11,940 nucleotides of DNA from CAUZSN01 sp963582345 (GTDB lineage Bacteria; Planctomycetota; Planctomycetia; Planctomycetales; Planctomycetaceae), in contig CAUZSN010000087.1 of the NCBI GenBank assembly GCA_963582345.1, forward strand, positions 1-11,940, given 5' to 3'. The notes below the pieces were generated by a model, which worked only from the letters and a program-made list of their open reading frames with translations, made no database searches and was not told where the DNA came from. Positions 1-5,940 of this stretch are shown piece by piece. The first letter of the stretch is position 1. Each line of letters opens with the position of its first letter. The position numbers and the translations under genes are program-made.

Positions 1-102
1 CATACACCCGACGCGACTCTCGTTGCACGAAAAGATGACGAAAACGCCATCCGCAAGCTAGTTGCATTGATCGAGAAACACGGTTATGAGCGATTCCTTT
101 GA
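1..102 (+). CDS. C-terminal end of an unidentified protein (5' truncated)
   Basis: An open frame runs from the first base of the window to a TGA at 100-102 and gives the last 33 residues of a protein whose start lies outside the window. The tail is charged and helical in character (ARKDDENAIRKLVALIEKHG), as in many enzyme C-termini. It overlaps the start of ruvX by 17 bp (86-102) in another frame, which suggests the two genes are cotranscribed and possibly translationally coupled. I cannot identify the family from this fragment. A P-loop kinase tail of the APS-kinase type is only a vague impression. Confidence 0.6.
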   Translation, partial: HTPDATLVARKDDENAIRKLVALIEKHGYERFL

Positions 103-544
103 TCAAGATTCGTTATCCCGGCAAGGAGCTCTGCTGGGACTAGACTATGGTAGTAAGCGAGTCGGCATTGCCATTTGCAATCGCGAACAAACAATCGCCC
201 TACCGCTGGCGACCTACATTCGGCGGAGTGAGGACGAAGGCGGTCGGTATCTTGCCGCGTTGGTTGCTGAATACCAGGTAGTTGGAATAGTTGTCGGCCT
301 GCCGATGCACATGAGTGGTGAGGAGGGTGAACAAGCACAGAAAGCTCGACGTTTTGGACAATGGGCCATTAATGCTATTGGACTTCCTGTTTGTTTCTGG
401 GACGAACGCTTGACAACGGTCACGGCCGAGCGGTACTTGCAGCAGACCGAATTGAGTCGAAAGAAACGCAAAGCGCGAATTGACCAAGTGGCCGCTCAAG
501 TTATGCTGCAATCGTATCTGGAAAGGCACGCACCGAACGAATGA
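86..544 (+). CDS. ruvX: YqgF/RuvX family putative Holliday junction resolvase / pre-16S rRNA nuclease
   Basis: This 152-residue protein has the RNase H-like fold signature of YqgF. It has GLDYGSKRVGIA at residues 18-29 with the first acidic residue D20, VVGLPMHMSGEEG at 69-81, WDERLTT at 105-111 carrying the second acidic site, and a C-terminal ID-x-VAA at 132-136 with D133 as the third. Length is normal for the family (about 135-155 residues). Family members have been linked to Holliday junction cleavage and, in E. coli, to maturation of the 16S rRNA 5' end; the sequence does not say which applies here. The start at 86 lies inside the end of the upstream gene, with no strong ribosome binding site, so translational coupling is plausible. 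The gene converges on ureG across about 106 bp that hold no clear terminator. Confidence 0.93.
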   Translation: MSDSFDQDSLSRQGALLGLDYGSKRVGIAICNREQTIALPLATYIRRSEDEGGRYLAALVAEYQVVGIVVGLPMHMSGEEGEQAQKARRFGQWAINAIGLPVCFWDERLTTVTAERYLQQTELSRKKRKARIDQVAAQVMLQSYLERHAPNE

Positions 545-650
545 TAAACGGCGATTATGTCAGTAACCGCTCATGGGTCGTCTCGAAGACGCCGTGTTAT
601 CTAGTAACGCACGTGCTGTGTTATTCAGTCGCAGGTGAGCAGACGACGGC

Positions 651-1376
651 TTAGTTCGACTTGGTCGTTTCAGTTCGATGTTTCCACGCGTCAACGACGT
701 GCCGGATGATTGCATCGACGCCTTTGCCATTCTTGACCTCAGCAAAAACGAATGGTCCATCGCCGCGCATAGTGCGGCTATCGCGTTCCATCAAGGACAA
801 ATCAGCACCCACTGCGTCGGCCAAGTCGACTTTGTTGATTACCAGCAGATCGGATTGTGTCGTTCCAGGACCACCTTTGCGCGGAATTTTGTCGCCACCA
901 GCTACGTCGATCACGTAAATCGTGTAGTCCGCCAGTTCGCGACTGAAGTCTGCTGCCAGGTTGTCACCACCCGATTCCAAGAGCAGCATGTCGGGGTGGA
1001 ATCGACTTGTGAGCTGTTCGACCGCCACCAGGTTGCCCGAAATGTCTTCCCGAATTGCCGCGTGCGGACATCCGCCTGTTTCCACAGCATGTATTCTCTG
1101 GGTCTCCAAGGCCTCATTGCGGATTAGGAATTCGGCGTCTTCGCGCGTGAAAATGTCGTTTGTCACAACAGCTAATTCGAATCGATCCCGAAGTCCTCGG
1201 CACAAAGCCAGCACCAGCGCACTCTTTCCACTTCCTACCGGCCCGCCGACTCCTACAGTGAAGGTTCGTTTTGAGTAATCACGTTCCGGCAGCGGCATCG
1301 ATCGCTTATGGAAATGGCCCGGATGGTCCAAGAGATCGTGGTCATGATCGTGATCGTGCGAGTGGGGGGAATGCAT
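651..1376 (-). CDS. ureG: Urease accessory GTPase UreG with His-rich N-terminus
   Basis: UreG is the SIMIBI-class GTPase that delivers nickel to apo-urease in the cytoplasm, in complex with UreF and UreD/H. The 241-residue product shows the P-loop GPVGSGKS (45-52), the nickel-binding Cys-Pro-His motif within ETGGCPHAAIRED (C103, H105), LLLESGGDNL (131-140), a DVAGGDKIPRKGGPG stretch (157-171) and the guanine-specificity NKVD (181-184). Residues 1-23 carry nine histidines alternating with Asp (HDHDHDHD), an extension found in some UreG proteins and likely to bind or store nickel; that role is inferred. A GAGG ribosome binding site lies about 9 nt before the ATG. It follows ureF by 38 bp on the same strand, so the two form an operon. 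Urease subunits and ureD/ureE are not in this window. Confidence 0.97.
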   Translation of the reverse strand: MHSPHSHDHDHDHDLLDHPGHFHKRSMPLPERDYSKRTFTVGVGGPVGSGKSALVLALCRGLRDRFELAVVTNDIFTREDAEFLIRNEALETQRIHAVETGGCPHAAIREDISGNLVAVEQLTSRFHPDMLLLESGGDNLAADFSRELADYTIYVIDVAGGDKIPRKGGPGTTQSDLLVINKVDLADAVGADLSLMERDSRTMRGDGPFVFAEVKNGKGVDAIIRHVVDAWKHRTETTKSN

Positions 1377-1414
1377 CAGTCGTTACCTCTTCCAAATCCC
1401 AAAAATGCTGACTT

Positions 1415-2173
1415 CTAACTCTGAAACAATCGAGAATATAGCCGATCCTGGGTTTGTTGTAGAATGTCGATGATCGGAGCGGTTTGTGCAACCTCGTCGA
1501 CGCGCCGGCAGATGCATTGGTCGCAGAGTTGATCGGCAAACGGACCGAGAGTTGATTGAATTGCTTGTCCTTTGAGCGGACCAATCAGGTTTAGCCGGAC
1601 TGCACTCGAAACCAAGCCTCTCAAGCCGATGTACAAGAATAAACGAGCTGCTGATTCCGAATCGATATCCAATTCGGCAGTCACGAAACCAAAAACTGCC
1701 GGAAGATGTCCGATCAAATGTCCCTCGTTCAGTAATGTTCGCAGTTTCTTGCATGAGTCGCGTTGGAATGCTGCTTCGGCCGCGATCAGAAAGGCCTGTC
1801 CTTGAGCACGGCTGGCGCGGTTCGCGACGTGGTTACTCAAAAATGCGTTACAAAGTTGATCCAGTTCTTCGAACTGCTGGGGGTCTTGGTTTGCTGCCAG
1901 GACAAACGGAACCCCGCTATGAGCTATCTGAGTTAAGTTGGTCTTCAAATATTCGTCAAGGTCATCGGCTCGCCGCAACTCGCCCCACCGCAACGCCACC
2001 TCGATTCCGCCTGAGTGGGCGAATCCGCCCGACGGAAATGCGGAGTCTGCCAATTGCCAAATGATCCAATCGGAACTCGTTGCCACGTTCGGCTTTCTTC
2101 GGATAAGTGGCTCGCCGCCGACAGTTTGATAAAAATTGTAACGATCTGATCGGTCGATGGCGACCGTTGCCAT
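1415..2173 (-). CDS. ureF: Urease accessory protein UreF
   Basis: UreF is the all-helical chaperone that bridges UreD/H and UreG and acts as a fidelity checkpoint in urease nickel loading. With the chosen start the product has 252 residues. Motifs are LADSAFPSGGFAHSGGIE (41-58, the family hallmark), GHLPAVFG (155-162), GLVSSAVRLNLIGP (186-199) and the C-terminal LYSRLFQS. The frame stays open upstream to an ATG at 2290, but that longer form would overlap queC by 59-89 bp on the opposite strand. The ATG at 2173 has a GGAG ribosome binding site six bases before it and gives a normal length, so I prefer it. An N-terminal segment of about 34 residues before the conserved core is longer than usual. 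It is the first gene of the ureF-ureG pair and diverges from queC. Confidence 0.94.
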   Translation of the reverse strand: MATVAIDRSDRYNFYQTVGGEPLIRRKPNVATSSDWIIWQLADSAFPSGGFAHSGGIEVALRWGELRRADDLDEYLKTNLTQIAHSGVPFVLAANQDPQQFEELDQLCNAFLSNHVANRASRAQGQAFLIAAEAAFQRDSCKKLRTLLNEGHLIGHLPAVFGFVTAELDIDSESAARLFLYIGLRGLVSSAVRLNLIGPLKGQAIQSTLGPFADQLCDQCICRRVDEVAQTAPIIDILQQTQDRLYSRLFQS

Positions 2174-2231
2174 GGTCGGCTCCGGGCGAACGTGTTGAAT
2201 TTTGCATCTCTTTTCGCCAGACTTCAACTTA
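2174..2231. promoter_or_regulatory. Divergent ureF / queC intergenic region
   Basis: If the preferred starts are right, these 58 bp must hold the promoters of both the ureFG and queCE transcription units, or at least their 5' leaders. On the - strand a GGAG element at 2180-2183 serves ureF. I see no convincing -35/-10 pair and no aptamer-like fold for a preQ1 riboswitch. The promoters may therefore lie inside the opposing coding sequences. Confidence 0.35.
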
Positions 2232-2948
2232 ATGTCAGTGGTTCGAAGGCGAGCAGTTGTACTAGTTAGTGGCGGGTTGGATTCCGCCACTCTGTTGGCT
2301 GTTGCGCGCAGCGATGGTTACGAGCTTTATGCAATCTCGTTTGATTACGGGCAGCGACACCGGTTCGAACTGGGCGCCGCACGACGAGTTTGTGAGGCGA
2401 ACGATGTCACAGATCATGTCGTCTTCAAGCTGGACCTGCGTGATTTCGGCGGATCAGCGCTAACGACGGATATCGATGTCCCGAAAGATCGCAGCGATGT
2501 TGAGATCGGGACGGGTATTCCTATTACTTATGTTCCAGCCCGCAATACGATTTTTTTGTCAATCGCCATGGGGTGGGCAGAAGTGATTGGTGCGTTGGAT
2601 TTGTTTATTGGAGTGAACGCGATCGATTACAGTGGCTATCCTGACTGTCGGGCGGAGTTCATAGAGTTATTTTCGAGCCTTGCTAACCTGGCAACCAAGT
2701 CAGGTGTCGAAGGCCGACAACAGTGGAAGGTTCATACACCATTGATTTCGTTGACCAAAGCCGAAATCATTGACAAAGGAACAACATTGGGAGTGGATTA
2801 CAGCTTAACACTCAGTTGTTACGATCCGGATACTTCCGGACGATCGTGTGGACGATGCGATTCGTGTCAATTGCGTTTGAAAGGTTTTTCCGAAGCCGGT
2901 TTGGCCGATCCTTTGGAATACGTCGTGCATCCAGGGGCGACTGTCTAA
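2232..2948 (+). CDS. queC: 7-cyano-7-deazaguanine synthase QueC
   Basis: QueC uses ATP and ammonia to turn 7-carboxy-7-deazaguanine into preQ0, the nitrile precursor of queuosine in tRNA. The 238-residue product has the PP-loop ATPase motif SGGLDS (13-18), SFDYGQRHRFEL (36-47), TYVPARNTIFLS (99-110), GVNAIDYSGYPDCR (127-140) and the zinc-binding cysteines C196, C206, C209 and C212 in LSCYDPD...SCGRCDSC. Length fits the family (about 220-240). An in-frame ATG at 2202 would add ten residues not expected in QueC; neither start has a clear ribosome binding site, so the exact start is uncertain. It diverges from ureF and is followed by queE after 58 bp on the same strand. Confidence 0.95.
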   Translation: MSVVRRRAVVLVSGGLDSATLLAVARSDGYELYAISFDYGQRHRFELGAARRVCEANDVTDHVVFKLDLRDFGGSALTTDIDVPKDRSDVEIGTGIPITYVPARNTIFLSIAMGWAEVIGALDLFIGVNAIDYSGYPDCRAEFIELFSSLANLATKSGVEGRQQWKVHTPLISLTKAEIIDKGTTLGVDYSLTLSCYDPDTSGRSCGRCDSCQLRLKGFSEAGLADPLEYVVHPGATV

Positions 2949-3006
2949 GCCAGGTGAGGGGATCGGAGTGTAACCGTCATTCACTGGGGTAACCGCTTGA
3001 GTAGGA

Positions 3007-3690
3007 ATGATTGTGCGAATTGTTGAAATTTTTCATTCGATCCAAGGTGAAGGGCAGTTTGCGGGAACGCCATCGGTGTTTGTGCGAACGACCGGTTGCA
3101 ATCTGCGCTGCTGGTTTTGCGACAGCAAATACACGTCTTGGCATCCGGAAGGATACCACAAAACGTGGAAGACGGTGTTCGAGCGAGTCAAGCAGTTTGA
3201 CTGCCAGCATGTTGTTGTGACTGGTGGGGAACCAATGCTCCAGCCGGACGTGGTGCCGTTAACCCTGGCATTGGCTGAAGTGGGCAAGTTCGTGACTGTT
3301 GAAACGGCGGCAACTGTTTTTCGTCCAGTTCACTCCGATTTAATGTCAGTCAGTCCCAAACTGACGAATTCAACGCCGCAGTTGGGGCAGTGGTCTGAAC
3401 GCCATAACCGTCTCCGCGACAATCCAGAAGTCGTCCGGCGTCTTATCGGTGAGTATTCGTACCAACTGAAATTCGTAATCGATCGTCGCGAAGACGTTGA
3501 CGAAGTTCAGAATTATTTGGCGCGATTTGCAAACGCCACATCCGACCACGTTTGGCTGATGCCGCAGGCCATCAATGCGGACCAATTGATGAGGAAGACC
3601 GAGTGGCTAAAGTTAGAAGCCGACAGATTAGGTTACCACGTTTCTCCAAGGTTGCAGATTGAGCAATTTGGCAACGTGCGTGGTAAATAG
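3007..3690 (+). CDS. queE: 7-carboxy-7-deazaguanine synthase QueE (radical SAM)
   Basis: QueE is the radical S-adenosylmethionine enzyme that contracts 6-carboxytetrahydropterin to 7-carboxy-7-deazaguanine, the substrate of QueC encoded just upstream. The 227-residue product begins with the family opening IFHSIQGEGQFAGTPSVFVR (8-27). It has the cluster-binding CNLRCWFC (C31, C35, C38; the standard CxxxCxxC spacing), TGGEPMLQ (72-79) for SAM binding, VETAAT (98-103) and SPKL (116-119). The ATG is preceded by AGGA almost abutting it, which is unusually close; a GGGG run about 20 nt upstream is too far. No other start fits the conserved N-terminus. It converges on the sigma-factor gene with only 23 bp between stop codons. 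queD and folE are not nearby. Confidence 0.95.
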   Translation: MIVRIVEIFHSIQGEGQFAGTPSVFVRTTGCNLRCWFCDSKYTSWHPEGYHKTWKTVFERVKQFDCQHVVVTGGEPMLQPDVVPLTLALAEVGKFVTVETAATVFRPVHSDLMSVSPKLTNSTPQLGQWSERHNRLRDNPEVVRRLIGEYSYQLKFVIDRREDVDEVQNYLARFANATSDHVWLMPQAINADQLMRKTEWLKLEADRLGYHVSPRLQIEQFGNVRGK

Positions 3691-3692
3691 TT

Positions 3693-3712
3693 TTGAAAGC
3701 GGTTGCTTTTAA
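3693..3712. terminator. Candidate bidirectional terminator between queE and fliA
   Basis: The sequence TTGAAAGC-GGTT-GCTTTTAA forms an 8-bp stem with one G-T wobble and a 4-nt loop. It is flanked by T-rich sequence on both strands (TTTT at 3691-3694 and the stem's own T run). It almost fills the 23-bp gap between the convergent stop codons. The stem holds only two G-C pairs, so it is weak by standard criteria. The call rests mainly on symmetry and position. Confidence 0.4.
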
Positions 3713-3713
3713 T

Positions 3714-4493
3714 CTACCCAAATTCCGGCCGGCGACGTCTGAGTTGGTCTTTGAGCCGACCGACGATGCTGGAATGCAATTGGCTGACACGGGATTCGGA
3801 TAAGCCCAGCGTGTTACCGATCTCTTTCATCGTCAACTCTTCGTAGTAGTACAGGATGATAATTAGTCGTTCATTGCGCGTCAGACCTTTCGTGACCAGC
3901 TTCATCAAATCCCGTTTTTGGATGCTTTTTGTGGGGTCTTCGCCTTTACTATCTTCTAGGATATCGATCTCACGGACATCTTTATAGCTGTCGGTCTCGT
4001 ACCACTTTTTATTCATGCTGACCAGGTTGACAGCGTTGGCTTCGGTTTTGAGCTTGTCGTATTCTTCCTGAGTCAATTGCATCCGTTGGGCTACGTCAGA
4101 GTCAGTGGGCGGATGGCCCAAATTCGCTTCGGCCTGTTTGCGAGCGGCTTCCAGCTTACTGGCTTTGCTGCGGACTAGTCGGGGCACCCAGTCCATTGTG
4201 CGAAGTTCATCCAGCATGGCTCCGCGGATGCGGGGGACGCAATACGTTTCGAATTTTACGCCCCGTCCCAAATCGAAAGCATCAATGGCGTCCATCAGGC
4301 CAAAAACTCCAGCGGAGATCAAGTCATTCAGATCGACACCTTCCGGCAGCTTCTGCCAAACACGTTCAGCGTTATAACGAACCAGCGGCAGATATTTTTC
4401 GATCAGCGCGTTGCGCAATTGCTGGTCAGATTGGTCCCGTTTGTAAGTTTTCCATTGTTTCAGTACAGCCTGGTCGGTGACCTTAGTCGCCAT
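3714..4493 (-). CDS. fliA: RNA polymerase sigma factor of the FliA/WhiG (sigma28) family
   Basis: This 259-residue sigma factor would direct RNA polymerase to late flagellar (flagellin, motor, chemotaxis) promoters. Region 2 covers roughly residues 26-105, with LPLVRYNAERVWQKLP, DLISAGVFGLMDAIDAFD and the FliA-typical GAMLDELRTMDWVPRLVR (91-108). Region 3 spans about 110-155. Region 4 spans about 195-250, with LTRNERLIIILYYYEELTMKEIG and the helix-turn-helix LSESRVSQLHSSIVGRLK (231-248). The three-domain layout without region 1.1 is that of FliA/WhiG/SigD. A strong GGAGG lies six bases before the ATG. It is last in the - strand flagellar cluster, about 470 bp after flhG, so it probably has its own promoter. 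No anti-sigma FlgM is visible here. The symbol is by family and context. Confidence 0.94.
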   Translation of the reverse strand: MATKVTDQAVLKQWKTYKRDQSDQQLRNALIEKYLPLVRYNAERVWQKLPEGVDLNDLISAGVFGLMDAIDAFDLGRGVKFETYCVPRIRGAMLDELRTMDWVPRLVRSKASKLEAARKQAEANLGHPPTDSDVAQRMQLTQEEYDKLKTEANAVNLVSMNKKWYETDSYKDVREIDILEDSKGEDPTKSIQKRDLMKLVTKGLTRNERLIIILYYYEELTMKEIGNTLGLSESRVSQLHSSIVGRLKDQLRRRRPEFG

Positions 4494-4538
4494 AGATCCC
4501 TCCGTGGTCAGTCATCCAAGTTTGTCGGCTCAACGGCC

Positions 4539-4679
4539 TCACGATTGTGATTCGAATTCCTCGGCAAGTATCCGCCGAACTTCTAATTCCATGTTTTCTT
4601 CCACGACACAACGAGCCAATTCGCCCATGATCAGATCTAAACCGTAAAACACGGTCGTCACAATCACTGCCGCCCGCAT
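4539..4679 (-). CDS. Possible 46-residue protein upstream of fliA
   Basis: A short frame from ATG 4679 to TGA 4539-4541 encodes 46 residues that read like real protein. A hydrophobic first half (AAVIVTTVFYGLDLIMGEL) is followed by an acidic, helix-prone tail (VVEENMELEVRRILAEEFES). The other - strand frame over the same bases (4483-4719) gives an Arg/Ser/Cys-rich product typical of a non-coding shadow. The frame stays open upstream to a TTG at 4713-4715, which would add 12 residues (including RYRFANFE). No good ribosome binding site precedes either start; GAAAG before the ATG is weak. It lies 45 bp ahead of fliA on the same strand. I do not recognise a family. Confidence 0.35.
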   Translation of the reverse strand: MRAAVIVTTVFYGLDLIMGELARCVVEENMELEVRRILAEEFESQS

Positions 4680-4725
4680 CGTGCTTTCGAAGTTTGCGAA
4701 GCGATACCGTGACAAACACGATCAG

Positions 4726-4763
4726 TAGTAGCCTGCTGGTAAGTTGCTTGGCTACTGTTTTTT
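4726..4763 (+). terminator. Terminator-like hairpin plus T run on the + strand
   Basis: AGTAGCC (4727-4733) and GGCTACT (4750-4756) are perfect inverted repeats around a 16-nt spacer; an extra T-G wobble pair extends the stem to 8 bp. The right arm is followed by G and then six T residues (4758-4763). That polarity would terminate a + strand transcript, yet the adjacent genes all lie on the - strand. The spacer is long for a classical intrinsic terminator. Confidence 0.35.
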
Positions 4764-4830
4764 AATTTACGTCTGGGTCAACCCCGCAAATTGTCGCTGC
4801 AGTCGGCGATGCATTGCGACTATATCTCTC

Positions 4831-4850
4831 TTGTCGATATCTATCGGCAA
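4831..4850. promoter_or_regulatory. 20-bp near-palindrome, possible operator or sigma28-type -10
   Basis: The two halves match at 16 of 20 positions: outer TTG/CAA and inner CGATA/TATCG. Read on the - strand it contains GCCGATAG, seven of eight matches to the sigma28 -10 consensus GCCGATAA known from enteric FliA. No good TAAA -35 box is present 15 nt upstream, so the promoter reading is weak. It lies about 160 bp before the possible small gene and 350 bp before fliA. Confidence 0.3.
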
Positions 4851-4966
4851 CAGCAACCAGAAAAATCAATATTTCCGTTACATTTTTCCTAGTCGGTAGA
4901 ACTGCTTCCTATTCCCAGAGCCCAGTTTTAGGGTCCGTTTTGATGCGGGATTATGGTTATGGGGCA

Positions 4967-5854
4967 CTAGGCCGCCTTTCGAGTCAGTCGATTCCAGAGG
5001 CGGGCGAAAAATGAACCGCGATCGTGTTGGGCGTCCGTCAGATTTTTCAGTCGCTGGGCTAATTGATGAACCGCCTGAGATGCGCCAGCTTGCGGCGAAT
5101 CTAGGATGAACGGAGTCCGCTTGGCCACTGCTTGAACGACGCTCTGCTCATTCGGGATAAAACCGATCGATCCGACCTCGGTCCGTAAGAAAATTCGGGC
5201 CGTTTGTTGTAGACGATTCAATATCGCGCGGGCCTGTTGCGGTGAATCGGCACGATTGACGAGCGTCTTTAACTGAGCGCTGTCGCCTCCGGCAAAGGCT
5301 TTGATTGTTGCGTAAGCGTCAGCGATCGAAGTGGGTTCGGCTGTGGTCACAATCAGCACCACGTCGGCGGCGATCGCGAATTGCCGGACATGCTGATGGA
5401 TACCCGTGCCAGTGTCGATAATCAGAAAATCGTGAGCTCGTTCCAAATGCTGCATTTGGTGAAGGATTTCCGTTTGGACCGATTCAGAATCATCGGCCAC
5501 ATCAGCTAGGCCGCTGGCGCCAGGAATGACGTTAATGCCGCATGGCCCTTTCAACACAATGTCTTTCAGCGAGCGTGTGCCGGTTACCACATGCGAAAGA
5601 TTCCAATATCCGTTCAAACCACAGAGCAGGTCGATGTTACCCAGTCCCGAGTTCGCGTCGAGAATACAGACCGACGCGTCCATCTTAGCCAGCGCGATGG
5701 CTAGGTTTAGCGCGATATTGCTTTTGCCGACGCCTCCCTTTCCGCTGGTGATCGCGATTGTTCGCGCTGTTCGCCTGATCGGCGGTTTGGGCACAACAGC
5801 TTCCCGCTGCCGGCGCTGCATCAAGTCTCGCAGAATGTCGGCTTGGTCACTCAT
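4967..5854 (-). CDS. flhG: Flagellar number regulator FlhG (MinD-like ATPase)
   Basis: FlhG (YlxH/FleN) is a MinD/ParA-type ATPase that dimerises on the membrane with ATP and limits flagellar number together with FlhF. The 295-residue product starts with SDQADILRDLM, matching the DQAxxLR motif (D3-R9) that in other FlhG proteins stimulates the FlhF GTPase; this supports the start although no ribosome binding site is visible. It has the deviant Walker A SGKGGVGKS (37-45), LDANSGLGNIDLL (65-77, where many relatives have DAD), Walker B LIIDTGTG (144-151) and GFIPNEQSVVQA (231-242). The C-terminal SFFARLWNRLTRKAA (281-295) looks like the basic amphipathic membrane-targeting helix of MinD relatives. 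It follows flhF by 86 bp on the same strand. Confidence 0.95.
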   Translation of the reverse strand: MSDQADILRDLMQRRQREAVVPKPPIRRTARTIAITSGKGGVGKSNIALNLAIALAKMDASVCILDANSGLGNIDLLCGLNGYWNLSHVVTGTRSLKDIVLKGPCGINVIPGASGLADVADDSESVQTEILHQMQHLERAHDFLIIDTGTGIHQHVRQFAIAADVVLIVTTAEPTSIADAYATIKAFAGGDSAQLKTLVNRADSPQQARAILNRLQQTARIFLRTEVGSIGFIPNEQSVVQAVAKRTPFILDSPQAGASQAVHQLAQRLKNLTDAQHDRGSFFARLWNRLTRKAA

Positions 5855-5940
5855 GAATGATTATGATTCGCGATATTGGGATGATGTGTGATCTGTTACA
5901 TTACTGGAGCATCGACGATTGAAGGATATTGAATCAATGA

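Larger units (their letters stand above)
4680..4966. other. Non-coding gap between flhG and the fliA unit
   Basis: About 290 bp with no supported gene. It contains a 20-bp near-palindrome at 4831-4850 and, at 4726-4763, a hairpin followed by a T run on the + strand, both listed separately. The + strand open frame at 4814-5014 has no ribosome binding site and unlikely composition. This gap is the probable site of a promoter for fliA and the possible small gene. Confidence 0.5.

Noticed and set aside
579..591. Small hairpin CGTCT-CGA-AGACG between ruvX and ureG, considered as a terminator
   Set aside because: The stem is only 5 bp with a 3-nt loop and no T run on either strand.
678..1127. 149-codon + strand frame opposite ureG
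   Set aside because: It is antisense to well-conserved UreG motifs; the product has no recognisable pattern and no ribosome binding site. It is a shadow frame.
1333..1362. Short tandem repeat in the DNA near the ureG start
   Set aside because: It is fully explained by the alternating His-Asp codons of the UreG N-terminus rather than a separate repeat element.
2174..2231. preQ1 riboswitch ahead of queC
   Set aside because: The 58-bp leader shows no aptamer-like stem with an A-rich tail; nothing beyond context suggested it.
2174..2290. Longer ureF form starting at ATG 2290
   Set aside because: It would add 39 unconserved residues and overlap queC on the other strand. The ATG at 2173 has a well-placed GGAG and gives a normal UreF length.
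4483..4719. 78-codon - strand frame with GTG start overlapping the fliA start
   Set aside because: Its product is Arg/Ser/Gly-rich and lacks hydrophobic periodicity. The neighbouring frame over the same DNA (4539-4679) looks more like protein.
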